64,000 bases of DNA from an uncultured Mycobacteriaceae bacterium (GCA_902826815.1 CADEGF010000026.1:25738-89737); one strand, 5' to 3'; counted from the stretch's first letter, positions 1 through 8,406 are shown. Numbers and translations are program-made. The notes: generated by a model not told the origin, from the sequence alone.

Positions 1-723
1 CGGGCCACCGGTGGCGAAATATCCGTAGTAGGTGTGGATCAGCAGAATCGTGATCGCCATCAACACGGCCTGCAGGAACGACCACAGCAGGTCGATCGGG
101 TTCAGGAACGTATTGAAGTAGTGGTCATATAGGCCGCCGGACTGGCCGAACAACACGACGGTGGTGAACTGGCTGGCGACGAACGACAGGATGACCGCGA
201 TCGAGTACAGCGGGGTGATCGCGATCATGCCCGCGATGATCCTGGTGGACACCAGATATTCGATGGGGCGGATAGCCATCGACTCGAGCGCGTCGATCTC
301 CTCGTTGATCCGCATCGCGCCCAGCTGCGCGGTCACCCCCGCGCCGAAGGTGGCCGCAAGGCCGATGCCCGCAACCACGGGTGCGCTGATGCGCACGTTG
401 ATGAATGCGGCAAGGAAGCCGGTCAACGCTTCGATGCCGATGTTGCCCAGCGAGCTGTAGCCCTGCACCGCCAGCGTGCCACCGGCCGCCAGGGTGAGGA
501 AGCCGACGATCACGACGGTTCCACCGATCATCGCCAACGTGCCTGCGCCCATGGAGATCTCGGCGATCAGCCGGATGATCTCCTTGCGGAAGTGCACCGC
601 CGCGTGCGGGATGCCTCCCAGCGCCTTGCCGTAGAACAGGACCTGATCGCCGATCTTGGAAAAGAAATCAACGGGTCGTCGCGCTTCCCGGAACAGCCGC
701 GGATATACCGCTTTGACAGCCAT
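1..723 (-). CDS. yrbEB: YrbE/MlaE-type permease of an Mce transporter, second of the pair (3' end beyond the window)
   Basis: The first 241 codons of an integral-membrane permease of the YrbE/MlaE family, which with the Mce proteins imports lipids across the mycobacterial envelope. The start ATG at 723 gives MAVKAVYPRLFREARRPVD, followed by the amphipathic N-terminal region and hydrophobic segments. The visible end, GYFATGGP, matches the conserved late YGY-x-GGP motif, so only about 40 residues should be missing beyond base 1. It lies 4 nt after the stop of the first YrbE gene, the usual yrbEA-yrbEB order, and mce genes would be expected immediately to the left. Which mce locus this is (mce1, 3, 4 or another) cannot be told here. 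Confidence 0.93.
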   Translation of the reverse strand, partial: MAVKAVYPRLFREARRPVDFFSKIGDQVLFYGKALGGIPHAAVHFRKEIIRLIAEISMGAGTLAMIGGTVVIVGFLTLAAGGTLAVQGYSSLGNIGIEALTGFLAAFINVRISAPVVAGIGLAATFGAGVTAQLGAMRINEEIDALESMAIRPIEYLVSTRIIAGMIAITPLYSIAVILSFVASQFTTVVLFGQSGGLYDHYFNTFLNPIDLLWSFLQAVLMAITILLIHTYYGYFATGGP

Positions 724-727
724 CGCG

Positions 728-1525
728 TTATCCCGTCGTCATCCGGATGCCGATGGCGGTGACGATCACGTTGATCACGAACAGCGCCATGAACGCGTAC
801 ACCACCGTCTCGTTGACTGCGTTGCCGACGGCCTTGGCGCCTCCGCCGCTGATCGTCAGGCCGCGATAGCACGCCACCAGGCCGGCGATCAGACCGAACA
901 GCGCGGCCTTGATGCAGGAGATGATGACCTCGGGCACGCCGGTCAGCAGCGTGATCCCCGCGGCGAACGCGCCAGGGTTCACGTCCTGGATGAAGACCGA
1001 GAACATATAGCCGCCGAGGATCCCGATGATGACCACCAGGCTGTTCAGCAGCAGTGCGACAAGTCCCGACGCGAGGAATCGCGGGGTCACCAACCGCTGC
1101 ACCGGGTTGATGCCGAGCACTTCCATCGCGTCGATCTCCTCGCGGATCGTTCGCGAGCCCAGGTCCGCGCACATCGCCGTGGAACCCGCGCCCGCCACGA
1201 TCAGCACCGTCACCAGCGGACCGATCTGGGTGACTGCACCGAACGCAGCACCCGCACCGGACAGATCCGCGGCACCCAGCTCGCGCAGCAGGATGTTCAG
1301 CGTGAAGCTCACCAGCACCGTGAACGGGATCGCCACCAGCAGGGTGGGCGCAAGCGAAACACGCGAGATGAACCAGCACTGCTCGAGGAACTCGCGCCAT
1401 TGGAACGGCCTGGCGAAAATGAACCGCACCGCGTCCTTCGACATTGCGAACAGGCCGCCGACCGCCTGCATCGGGCCCGACAGGTTCTTGCCGAGCGAGA
1501 TACCTGGAGACCATCTATCTGCCAT
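728..1525 (-). CDS. yrbEA: YrbE/MlaE-type permease of an Mce transporter, first of the pair
   Basis: A 265-residue permease of the Mce lipid-import ABC transporter. I chose the ATG at 1525 (MADRWSPGISLGKN), because this length fits the family and it overlaps the thiolase stop by 11 bp, suggesting translational coupling; the frame is open further upstream but that part lies inside the thiolase gene. Several hydrophobic segments are visible, and the cytoplasmic EEIDAMEVLGINP loop (about residues 130-142) is the family signature that contacts the ATPase. It ends 4 nt before the second permease. Its place downstream of thiolase, CoA-transferase and aldehyde dehydrogenase genes ties this transporter to a catabolic operon. 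Confidence 0.95.
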   Translation of the reverse strand: MADRWSPGISLGKNLSGPMQAVGGLFAMSKDAVRFIFARPFQWREFLEQCWFISRVSLAPTLLVAIPFTVLVSFTLNILLRELGAADLSGAGAAFGAVTQIGPLVTVLIVAGAGSTAMCADLGSRTIREEIDAMEVLGINPVQRLVTPRFLASGLVALLLNSLVVIIGILGGYMFSVFIQDVNPGAFAAGITLLTGVPEVIISCIKAALFGLIAGLVACYRGLTISGGGAKAVGNAVNETVVYAFMALFVINVIVTAIGIRMTTG

Positions 1526-2684
1526 GGGCAACGGGTCCTTCCAGAATCGTGACCGCAGATACCGCAGTCGGGCCGCCGAGATTATGCGCCAAGCCGATTC
1601 GTGCGCCGTCCACCTGGTTGATGGCATCGCCGCGCAGCTGCGCGAAGAGCTCGACGCATTGGGCGACGCCGGTCGCCCCCGGCGGATGGCCCTTGGCCTT
1701 CAAACCGCCGGAGGTGTTCACCGGTAACCCACCGCCGACAGTCGTTTCCTCCGCCTCGAGAAGCTTGTAGGCCCCGAAACGCTCGGCGAAGCCCAGATCT
1801 TCATAGCTGATCAACTCGATGCCGGTGAAAAAATCGTGAACTTCCGCGACGTCGACATCGGCCGGTGTCATCCCCGCCATCGAGAACGCCTGCTTGGCCG
1901 CACGCGTCGTCGCGGTGAAAGTCGTCAGGTCCGGCTTGTGCTGATGCATCACGGAGTCCAACCCGATGCCGACACCGCGGATCCACACCGGCCGGTCGGT
2001 GAAGCGGTCGACGACGTCCTCGGCGGCGATCACCAGTGCCGCGGCGCCGTCGCTCGGCGGCGCGCAGTCATAACGCCGGAACGGCGTGACGACCGTCGGC
2101 GCAGCCATCGCCTGCTCCACGGTGATCTCGAAGCGCAGCCGGGCCTTCGGGTTGTTCACGCCGTGACGGTGGTTCTTCACCGCGACCATCGCCAGGTGCT
2201 CCTCGGTGGCGGGCGACTCGTGAAGGTATCGCGCGACATGCAGTGCGAAACCGGCAGGAGACACCACGCCGAGCGGGTAGTCCCACGCCATATCGCGGGC
2301 CATCGCCTCCCACTCCCACAGCATGTCCGCCGATGTGGTGTCGCGAAGCTTGTCCGCACCCATCACGAGGGCGACGTCGAAGGCGCCAGAGGCGACGGCG
2401 AACAACGCGTTGCGGACGGCGTCGTTGCCCGTGGCGCAGGAGTTTTCCACCCGGGTCACGGGTAGGTCGGGCAACCCGAGCGAGTCGGCAAGGATGCCCG
2501 ACGGGAACCCGTCGGCGGTACCCATCGCGCCGAACCACGCGGCCTGAAGGTCCGACTTCTGCAAACCCTTGTCGACGCTGGCCGCGCAGTCGGCGAACGC
2601 CATCGGTAAGAGGTCCTTGATGCCGAGCGCGAAGTGCTCACCGAACGGCGTCATGCCCGCACCCACGATCGCGACTTGCCTCAC
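1515..2684 (-). CDS. Thiolase-family protein (SCP-x/acetyl-CoA acetyltransferase type)
   Basis: A 389-residue thiolase of the SCP2/SCP-x (lipid-transfer-protein) branch, expected to catalyse CoA-dependent carbon-carbon cleavage of a 3-ketoacyl-CoA. The catalytic residues are all visible: Cys83 in VENSCATG, His283 in EVHDFFTG, His333 in KGHPPGATG, and Cys343 just after. It therefore looks active, unlike its partner. The ATG at 2684 overlaps the stop of the upstream thiolase-like/OB-fold gene by 4 bp (ATGA), so the two are probably co-translated and may form a complex, as thiolases and DUF35 proteins often do in actinobacterial steroid and fatty-acid catabolism. The substrate is unknown. Confidence 0.93.
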   Translation of the reverse strand: MRQVAIVGAGMTPFGEHFALGIKDLLPMAFADCAASVDKGLQKSDLQAAWFGAMGTADGFPSGILADSLGLPDLPVTRVENSCATGNDAVRNALFAVASGAFDVALVMGADKLRDTTSADMLWEWEAMARDMAWDYPLGVVSPAGFALHVARYLHESPATEEHLAMVAVKNHRHGVNNPKARLRFEITVEQAMAAPTVVTPFRRYDCAPPSDGAAALVIAAEDVVDRFTDRPVWIRGVGIGLDSVMHQHKPDLTTFTATTRAAKQAFSMAGMTPADVDVAEVHDFFTGIELISYEDLGFAERFGAYKLLEAEETTVGGGLPVNTSGGLKAKGHPPGATGVAQCVELFAQLRGDAINQVDGARIGLAHNLGGPTAVSAVTILEGPVAHGR

Positions 2685-3856
2685 GCGGCGACCGCCTCGG
2701 GCTCGAACGCATACCCGTAGTCGGGCACCCCCGACCGCACCGCGACGCGACGCAGCGCCATCCGGCCGCGATCGCCGATGCCGACCGTGCCGGGTTGTGC
2801 CCCGGTCACTTTCACGAGCGCGCGAACCCCCACACCGTCCAACTCGACGATCACCAACGAGTACGGCGTCCGCAGCCCAGGAACCGGAATGTGCACCGTC
2901 GTCTCGGTGTAGACGGTGCCGGTGCGCGGCAGCGGCACCAATTCGTACCGGGTGGAAAGGCTACCGTCGTCCCCCACCCGGTAGCGCGGCGGGAAGTCCA
3001 GCTGCTCGGAGTCCGCGAAATATCCTGCCTCCCAACGAACTTTGGCCTCGAAGGCCCGTTCGTAGGCGGCAAGCGAGATCGGGATGTCGGCTTCAGCGAC
3101 GAAGCGGCTGTCAGGCAGCGGTCGTGGCTGCGGCTCGCGGCGGTCGATCGGTGCGGCGCCGCCCGCGACCGTGATCCCGGAAAGAATCGCCTGTTCGACG
3201 GCGACGAGTGGCCCCGTCGAACCGCGCTCGCTCATCGCCGCCAGAGCGAACAGGCTCGAGCTGGCACCGGTCGTCGGAAGAGCCGGCGGATTTCCGCGGC
3301 ACAGGTCGGCGCCGCGCTGGTGATCCACGCCAGCCACCGCAGCAGGAGTGTCCAACCACGCCGCTTCGAGCGACGCGATCAGACCGCGCTCATGCAGCAG
3401 TCGCGGGTCGCCGTAGTCGTGCACATCGCCTGTGGTGTTTCGGGTCCTGACGGGCAGGCTGCGCGCAACGCGCGCGGCGGTGCGAATCTGCAGTCCGTGG
3501 TCGGCGGTGACGATCGCGGCCGCACCAGCGGGGTCAAGGTCCGCGCCGATGATCATGGTTCGCGGCCGCGCCGAACTGACCGCGTCGACGGTCGCAGGCG
3601 CTCCGCCGAGCCGCTCCACCACCTCGAGTTCTGGGTCGAGCCCGAGCCCCGCCAACAGCACGGCGGCGTTACTGCTCTCCAGCAGCGGAAGGTCGCGGCT
3701 GACCAACACGACGCGCTCCACCGGGTCGCCCGAACTCATCGCCGCGCGACCGGCTTCCACCGCAAGGGTGATCGCGTCTTCGTCGTCGCCGGCCACCCGG
3801 TGTTGGGACGTTCCCCAACACGGCAGGTAGGTACCGATCGAAGCGACGTGGGGCAT
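2681..3856 (-). CDS. Thiolase-fold/OB-fold (DUF35-like) protein without a catalytic cysteine
   Basis: A 391-residue protein. The N-terminal two thirds resembles an HMG-CoA-synthase/thiolase-like fold (start MPHVASIGTYLPCWG, typical of that family), while the last ~120 residues look like the OB-fold of DUF35 proteins (PLPRTGTVYTETTVHIPVPG onward). No active-site Cys-x-x-G stands where the nucleophile should be, so it is probably a structural or acyl-CoA-binding partner of the adjacent thiolase rather than an enzyme on its own. The start at 3856 is favoured by AAGGA five bases upstream; an open frame extends further but overlaps the CoA-transferase stop. Family placement is by eye and moderately sure. 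Confidence 0.78.
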   Translation of the reverse strand: MPHVASIGTYLPCWGTSQHRVAGDDEDAITLAVEAGRAAMSSGDPVERVVLVSRDLPLLESSNAAVLLAGLGLDPELEVVERLGGAPATVDAVSSARPRTMIIGADLDPAGAAAIVTADHGLQIRTAARVARSLPVRTRNTTGDVHDYGDPRLLHERGLIASLEAAWLDTPAAVAGVDHQRGADLCRGNPPALPTTGASSSLFALAAMSERGSTGPLVAVEQAILSGITVAGGAAPIDRREPQPRPLPDSRFVAEADIPISLAAYERAFEAKVRWEAGYFADSEQLDFPPRYRVGDDGSLSTRYELVPLPRTGTVYTETTVHIPVPGLRTPYSLVIVELDGVGVRALVKVTGAQPGTVGIGDRGRMALRRVAVRSGVPDYGYAFEPEAVAA

Positions 3857-3870
3857 GTAATCCTTCGTGG

Positions 3871-5082
3871 CTAGGTGACGGCGCCGGCGGTCTTGAGCTC
3901 GATGATGCGATCCCAATCAAGGCCGAGTTCCAGCAAGATCTCGTCAGTTTGCTCTGCGAACGCCGGCGCGGGGCCGGATTGGGGTGCGGTGACATCAAAC
4001 TGCACCGGATTCGCCACCAATTCGAGCTCGCCTGCCTGCACGAGATATTCGTTGGCCCGGATCTGCGAGTCCTCGGCTGCCTGCAGGGTGTCCTGCACCG
4101 GCGCCCACGGGCCGAGCAGCGACGAGAACCGCTCGCTCCACTCCGCGAGCGGCCGTTTGGACATCGCCTCGGTGAGGATCTCCGTCGCCGCCGCGGTGTT
4201 CTCCGCGATCGACTCCACGGTGGCGAAGCGCGGGTCGTCGGCGAGCTCGTCGAGGTCCATGTGCTTGCAGACGTCGGCCCAGAACTTGGTCGGCTGCATC
4301 ATCACGAACGAGATGTAGCGGTCGTCGGCGGTCGGGTACAGCCCCACCAGCGGGTTGATCGGTGACCCGTGCACACCCGGCGGGAAGGCCTCCATGCGCT
4401 CACCGAGGTGCTTGGTCAGCGCCACGGTGTGCCCCATCGACCAGAAGCCGCTGCCGAGCAGCGAGACGTCGACGATCGACGGCTCGCCGGTGCGCTCCCG
4501 CTTCAGCAGCGCGGCCGCGATGCCGCCCGCCAGGTTCGTGCCGCTGATCGTGTCGCCGTAGGCGGGGCCCGGCGGCCCGATCATCCCCGGCATCCCCGGA
4601 GGGGTGATGGTGGCCGCGGTGCCCGCACGGCACCAGAACGCGGTCATGTCGTAGCCGCCCTTGACCGACTCCTCGCCGCGGGGCCCCAGTGCGCTGCCCC
4701 GTGCGTAGACGATCTTCGGGTTGACGGCGCGGATGTCGTCGACGTCGATACCGAACTTCTGGCGGTGTCCCGGCAGGAAGCTGGTCAGGAAGACGTCGGC
4801 GCGCTTGGCGAGCTCGTAGAGCACTTCCTTACCTTCTGGCACCGACATGTCCAGCCCGATGCTTCGCTTGTTGCGGTTGGCGTGCTCGATGTTGGGGTTC
4901 GGGTCGCCCTCGACACGAAGCAGCCCGGTCTGGCGCAGCCCGCGCTGCGGGTCACCGGTGATCGCGTGCTCGACCTTGATGACGTCGGCGCCCCATTCGG
5001 TCAGCACCGCCCCCGCCGAAGGGACGAAGCCATACATGGCGACCTCGAGGACGCGAATGCCTTCCAGCGGTCGAGAACTCAT
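3871..5082 (-). CDS. CaiB/BaiF family (class III) CoA-transferase
   Basis: A 403-residue class III CoA-transferase, which moves CoA between carboxylic acids through an aspartyl-CoA thioester. The N-terminus LEGIRVLEVAMYGFVPSAG and the GADVIKVE motif are characteristic, and the catalytic aspartate is Asp205 in SIVDVSLLGS. It would activate or deactivate an acid intermediate as a CoA ester without ATP. The ATG at 5082 overlaps the aldehyde dehydrogenase stop by 4 bp, so an acid made by that enzyme could be passed straight on to CoA thioester formation. The downstream gene begins 14 nt after its stop. Confidence 0.95.
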   Translation of the reverse strand: MSSRPLEGIRVLEVAMYGFVPSAGAVLTEWGADVIKVEHAITGDPQRGLRQTGLLRVEGDPNPNIEHANRNKRSIGLDMSVPEGKEVLYELAKRADVFLTSFLPGHRQKFGIDVDDIRAVNPKIVYARGSALGPRGEESVKGGYDMTAFWCRAGTAATITPPGMPGMIGPPGPAYGDTISGTNLAGGIAAALLKRERTGEPSIVDVSLLGSGFWSMGHTVALTKHLGERMEAFPPGVHGSPINPLVGLYPTADDRYISFVMMQPTKFWADVCKHMDLDELADDPRFATVESIAENTAAATEILTEAMSKRPLAEWSERFSSLLGPWAPVQDTLQAAEDSQIRANEYLVQAGELELVANPVQFDVTAPQSGPAPAFAEQTDEILLELGLDWDRIIELKTAGAVT

Positions 5083-6560
5083 GAGACCACCGTCGCGATC
5101 GTCTTGCGCTCCAGGAACTCCTCGAGTCCTGCGACGCCCATCTCCCTGCCGATCCCCGACTGCTTGTAGCCGCCGAACGGACTGTCGGGACCGAAGAACA
5201 TGCCGCCGTTGATCGAGAGCGTGCCGGTGCGGATGCGGCGTGCCACCGCGAGCGCACGGTCCTCGCTGCCGAACACGGCACCGGACAGACCGTAGATCGA
5301 GTTGTTGGCGATCCGCACGGCGTCGTCGTCATCGTCATAGCGAATGACGACAAGCACCGGTCCGAACACCTCGTGCTGGGCGATCTCGCTGTCCGGTTCG
5401 ACGTCGGTGAGAAGCGTCGGCTTGTAGAAGAAGCCCGGACTCACCTTTTCGCCGCCGGTGACCAGCGTGGCGCCGGCCTCGACGGCGCGCTGCACCATGG
5501 CGTCGACCTTGTCGCGCTGCTTCTCGCTGATCAGCGGACCCGTGTAAGTGCCTTCTTCGGTGGGGTTTCCGTAGTTCACACCGGAGAAGTTGTTCTTGAG
5601 TTTCTCGACGATCTCGTCGTGGTGCGTGCTCGGTACGAGGATCCGCGTGGTGATCGCACAGCCCTGACCGGAGTGGCTGGCCGTTGCGAACGCGGTGAAA
5701 AGCGCGGCCATATCGAAGTCGCCGTCGTCGAGAACGATCGCAGCCGACTTGCCACCGAGTTCGAGGAAGACGCGTTTGCATGTCTCGCTTGCGGCGGCCA
5801 TGATCGCCCGACCGGTCGGGGTCGAGCCGGTGAAGGTGATCATGTCGACGTCGGGACTCGTCGTCAGTGCGACCCCCACTTCGGGATCGGTGCCGGAGAG
5901 CACGTTCACGACACCGGCAGGGATATCGGTGTGTTCGGCGATCAACTCACCGAGCGCGAGGGTGATCAGCGGGGTGTCCGGTGCGCCCTTGAGGACGACC
6001 GTGCAACCGGCGGCCAGCGCGGGCGCGATCTTGGCCAGCGCGAGTTGCGTCGGATAGTTGTAGGCGATGATCGCCGCCACCACCCCTGCGGCTTCTTTCT
6101 CCACCCAGCGGTGGTGCTGCATGCCGTGGCTCTCGCTGTTGCCCAGATCCTCGGTCAGCGGATAGGTCTTCAGCAGATCCGCGTAGTAACGAACGATCGC
6201 GATCGGCGCGTCGAGTTGGGCGCCCGCGCACATCGCAGGCGTCGCACCGACTTCGGCGATGGTGAGTTCGGCGAGTTCGTCACGGTGATCCACCAGGGCG
6301 CGGTGCAACTGGTCCAGGCAGCGGATCCGCAGGTCGGTGTTGGTCGACCAGTCCGTGGTGTCGAACGCTCGCCGCGCCGCTGCAGCCGCCGACTCGGCGT
6401 CGGCCACCGTCGCGTCGGGAGCGTGGCCGACCACCTCTTCGGTGGCCGGGTTGACAGAGGGAAACGTCCGTGGCGTCTCGACCAAGGCGCCGTCGATCAG
6501 CATCCGCCGGTCGGCGTCCCCCTCAGATGTGTTTCTCGAGATCGTCGACGCTTCCGTCAT
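5079..6560 (-). CDS. NAD(P)-dependent aldehyde dehydrogenase
   Basis: A 493-residue member of the aldehyde dehydrogenase superfamily, oxidising an aldehyde to its carboxylic acid. Key residues are present: Asn168 (AYNYP), Lys191, Glu267 (LELGGKS) and the nucleophile Cys301 (GQGCAITTR); the GSTPTGR cofactor turn is at about 245-251. The lysine sits in LKGAP rather than the commoner LKPAE, a small departure near the cofactor site. It is the first gene of the minus-strand operon that ends in the YrbE permeases, and it faces the SDR/P450 operon across a shared 245-bp promoter region. Confidence 0.96.
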   Translation of the reverse strand: MTEASTISRNTSEGDADRRMLIDGALVETPRTFPSVNPATEEVVGHAPDATVADAESAAAAARRAFDTTDWSTNTDLRIRCLDQLHRALVDHRDELAELTIAEVGATPAMCAGAQLDAPIAIVRYYADLLKTYPLTEDLGNSESHGMQHHRWVEKEAAGVVAAIIAYNYPTQLALAKIAPALAAGCTVVLKGAPDTPLITLALGELIAEHTDIPAGVVNVLSGTDPEVGVALTTSPDVDMITFTGSTPTGRAIMAAASETCKRVFLELGGKSAAIVLDDGDFDMAALFTAFATASHSGQGCAITTRILVPSTHHDEIVEKLKNNFSGVNYGNPTEEGTYTGPLISEKQRDKVDAMVQRAVEAGATLVTGGEKVSPGFFYKPTLLTDVEPDSEIAQHEVFGPVLVVIRYDDDDDAVRIANNSIYGLSGAVFGSEDRALAVARRIRTGTLSINGGMFFGPDSPFGGYKQSGIGREMGVAGLEEFLERKTIATVVS

Positions 6561-6601
6561 TCACCCCTCCTCAGCAAAGTTCCAGTGTGATGGAAACTTC
6601 A

Positions 6602-6640
6602 TTCTCATCCTCGGCGAATCATACATTCGCACGATGAGAA
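6602..6640. promoter_or_regulatory. Imperfect hairpin in the divergent promoter region, with GAGAA half-sites
   Basis: Two nested inverted repeats: outer arms TTCTCATC (6602-6609) and GATGAGAA (6633-6640), inner arms GCGAAT (6614-6619) and ATTCGC (6625-6630) around a 5-nt loop. The outer arms contain the GAGAA half-site that recurs in this window; further half-sites are at 6601-6606 (ATTCTC) and 6646-6651 (GAGAAT). It lies 42 bp upstream of the aldehyde dehydrogenase start. It may be an operator or an mRNA structure; function is inferred only from position and symmetry. Confidence 0.4.
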
Positions 6641-6745
6641 CTCAAGAGAATGAAGATGGCCTAGTCATGTGGCCTGATAACGGCGTCGACGCCGAAAAGG
6701 GATGCGACAATTGGTCCCGATTTGTCTTGCGATGCTGCACAATGC

Positions 6746-6760
6746 GAGAGTACGGTTCTC
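6746..6760. promoter_or_regulatory. Candidate operator, GAGAGT-ACG-GTTCTC
   Basis: A 15-bp near-palindrome 46 bp before the first SDR start. It matches the half-site pattern of the perfect repeats GAGAAT-N3-ATTCTC at 42741 and 56527. A regulator binding here could control both divergent operons (aldehyde dehydrogenase to Mce permeases, and SDR-ferredoxin-P450). The regulator is not identified. Confidence 0.45.
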
Positions 6761-6782
6761 ATATTCGGAAGGAAGATTCTTG

Positions 6783-6809
6783 ATGGCTGAGACGGGCGTG
6801 GCCCGGTGA
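6783..6809 (+). other. Eight-codon leader ORF overlapping the SDR start
   Basis: ATG at 6783 encodes MAETGVAR and stops at 6807-6809, overlapping the GTG start of the SDR as GTGA. The only good Shine-Dalgarno stretch in the region, GGAAGGAAG (6767-6775), stands 7 nt before this ATG rather than before the SDR. Either ribosomes translate the leader and re-initiate, or a one-base change has split an original longer SDR N-terminus. Confidence 0.5.
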
Positions 6810-7510
6810 AGACCGCCGTCGTCACCGGGGGCGGTTCTGGCATCGGTCTTGCCGTCGCGAATCGGCTGCGTTCCGACGGGTACCACGTCGCCACCCTCGA
6901 CCTCGTGGCATCCGACGAGAAGTTCGCGTACACCGCCGACGTGACCGACCGCGCGGCGGTCGACGCCGCGCTGGACGCCGTCCGCGAGCAGCTCGGCCCG
7001 GTCAGCATCCTGGTGAACGCGGCGGGGATGGAGCGCTTCAAGCGCTTCACCGACCTGACGTTCGCCGACTTCAGTCGCGTCGTCGACGTCAACCTCAACG
7101 GCGTCTTCCACTGCGTACAGGCGGTGCTGCCGGACATGGTCGACGCGGGCTGGGGACGGATCGTCAACATCTCGTCATCCAGCGCGCAGTCCGGCCAGCC
7201 CTTCATGTCGGCCTACGTAGCGGCCAAGGCCGCGGTGAACGGCCTGACCAAATCGCTTGCCCTGGAGTACGGGCCGATGGGTATCACGGTCAACGCGGTG
7301 CCGCCCGGCTTCATCGACACCCCGATGCTCCGGAAATCCGAGGAGCGTGGGCTGCTCGGCGGAACTGTCGAGGAGCACATCGACCGCACGCCGGTGCGCC
7401 GGGTCGGCAGGCCGGAGGACATCGCCGCGGCGTGCGCATTCCTGATCTCCGATGAGGCCGGCTACATCACCGGTCAGATCCTCGGGGTCAACGGCGGCCG
7501 GAACACATAG
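6806..7510 (+). CDS. Short-chain dehydrogenase/reductase (classical SDR)
   Basis: A 234-residue classical SDR. The cofactor motif GGGSGIG is at residues 8-14, NAAG at 71-74, the catalytic serine in NISSSSAQ at about 124-126, and Tyr137/Lys141 in YVAAK. It should oxidise or reduce a secondary alcohol/ketone with NAD(P). The GTG start at 6806 overlaps the stop of an eight-codon leader that carries the strong ribosome-binding site, so translation may depend on coupling. It opens the operon SDR - mycofactocin SDR - ferredoxin - P450, which points to oxidation of a hydroxylated product. Confidence 0.92.
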   Translation: MKTAVVTGGGSGIGLAVANRLRSDGYHVATLDLVASDEKFAYTADVTDRAAVDAALDAVREQLGPVSILVNAAGMERFKRFTDLTFADFSRVVDVNLNGVFHCVQAVLPDMVDAGWGRIVNISSSSAQSGQPFMSAYVAAKAAVNGLTKSLALEYGPMGITVNAVPPGFIDTPMLRKSEERGLLGGTVEEHIDRTPVRRVGRPEDIAAACAFLISDEAGYITGQILGVNGGRNT

Positions 7511-7533
7511 CGAAGCAACCGAGAGGGAATTTA

Positions 7534-8394
7534 GTGGGACGCGTTCAAGGGAAAGTCGCCTTCGTCACCGGGGCCGGCCGTGGTCAGGGCCGTAGCCACG
7601 CCGTTCGGCTGGCCGAGGAGGGCGCCGACATCATCGCCGTCGACCGGTGCGAGGACTTCGCGACAATCGGCTATCCCATGGCGACACCGGAAGACCTCGA
7701 GGAGACCGCGAAGTTCGTCGAGAAGACCGGGCAGCGCTGCGTCACGGCGAAGGTCGACGTCAGCGACGTCGTCTCGCTGAAGTCGGTGCTCGACGGCGGC
7801 GTCGCCCAACTGGGCAAGCTCGACATCGTCGTCACGGCGGCGGGTATCGCAGGCATGAAGGGGTCGGCGGACCTACTGGCCTGGATCGACGTGATCAACA
7901 CCAACCTGATCGGCACCATCAACGCCATCCAGGTCGCGCTGCCACATCTCGGCGACGGCGCCTCGATCGTCGCGACCGGTTCCACCGCGGCGCTGATGGA
8001 CGTCGGCAAGAACGACAATCCCGGCACCGACCCCGGCGGCTCGGCGTACCTGCATTCGAAGCGGCTGCTGTCGCAGTACGTGCACAACCTCGCGGCCGAA
8101 CTCGCACCGCGGGGCATCCGCGCCAACGTCGTGCACCCGACGAACACCAACACGCCGATGCTGCAGAGCGCGCCGATGTACAAATCCTTCCGGCCCGATT
8201 TGGAGAACCCGACGCAGGCCGACGCCGAGCCGGTGTTCTACGTGCAGCAGGCCATGAAGGTGCCGTGGGTGGAGCCGGAGGACATCAGCAACATGGTCCT
8301 CTTCCTCGCCTCTGACGAAGCCCGCTACGTCACCGGCACACAGCAGCGCGTCGACGCGGGCGGCTATCTGAAGTGGTACGACTACCACGTCTAA
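7534..8394 (+). CDS. Mycofactocin-coupled SDR family oxidoreductase
   Basis: A 286-residue SDR of the mycofactocin-dependent subfamily, in which NAD is thought to stay bound and electrons pass to the peptide-derived cofactor mycofactocin. The subfamily marks are visible: GAGRGQGRSHAVRLAEEGAD from residue 13, an insertion after the second strand containing YPMATPEDL (about 47-55), Ser150, and Tyr172/Lys176 in AYLHSK. The GTG start is preceded by GAGAGGGAA. It lies 23 nt after the first SDR and 12 nt before a ferredoxin. Mycofactocin biosynthesis genes are not in this window. Confidence 0.9.
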   Translation: MGRVQGKVAFVTGAGRGQGRSHAVRLAEEGADIIAVDRCEDFATIGYPMATPEDLEETAKFVEKTGQRCVTAKVDVSDVVSLKSVLDGGVAQLGKLDIVVTAAGIAGMKGSADLLAWIDVINTNLIGTINAIQVALPHLGDGASIVATGSTAALMDVGKNDNPGTDPGGSAYLHSKRLLSQYVHNLAAELAPRGIRANVVHPTNTNTPMLQSAPMYKSFRPDLENPTQADAEPVFYVQQAMKVPWVEPEDISNMVLFLASDEARYVTGTQQRVDAGGYLKWYDYHV

Positions 8395-8406
8395 CGGAGG
8401 TCAGAA

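Noticed and set aside
567-1514. Long open frame on the minus strand, 315 codons
   Set aside because: Arginine/histidine-rich frame overlapping the YrbE permease, whose own frame has clear family motifs; a high-GC shadow.
656-1552. Plus-strand open frame of 298 codons
   Set aside because: Antisense to the YrbE gene, rich in Arg/His/Asp repeats, with no domain and no ribosome-binding site.
5373-6590. 405-codon plus-strand frame
   Set aside because: Antisense to the aldehyde dehydrogenase, which has all catalytic residues; typical third-position GC shadow.
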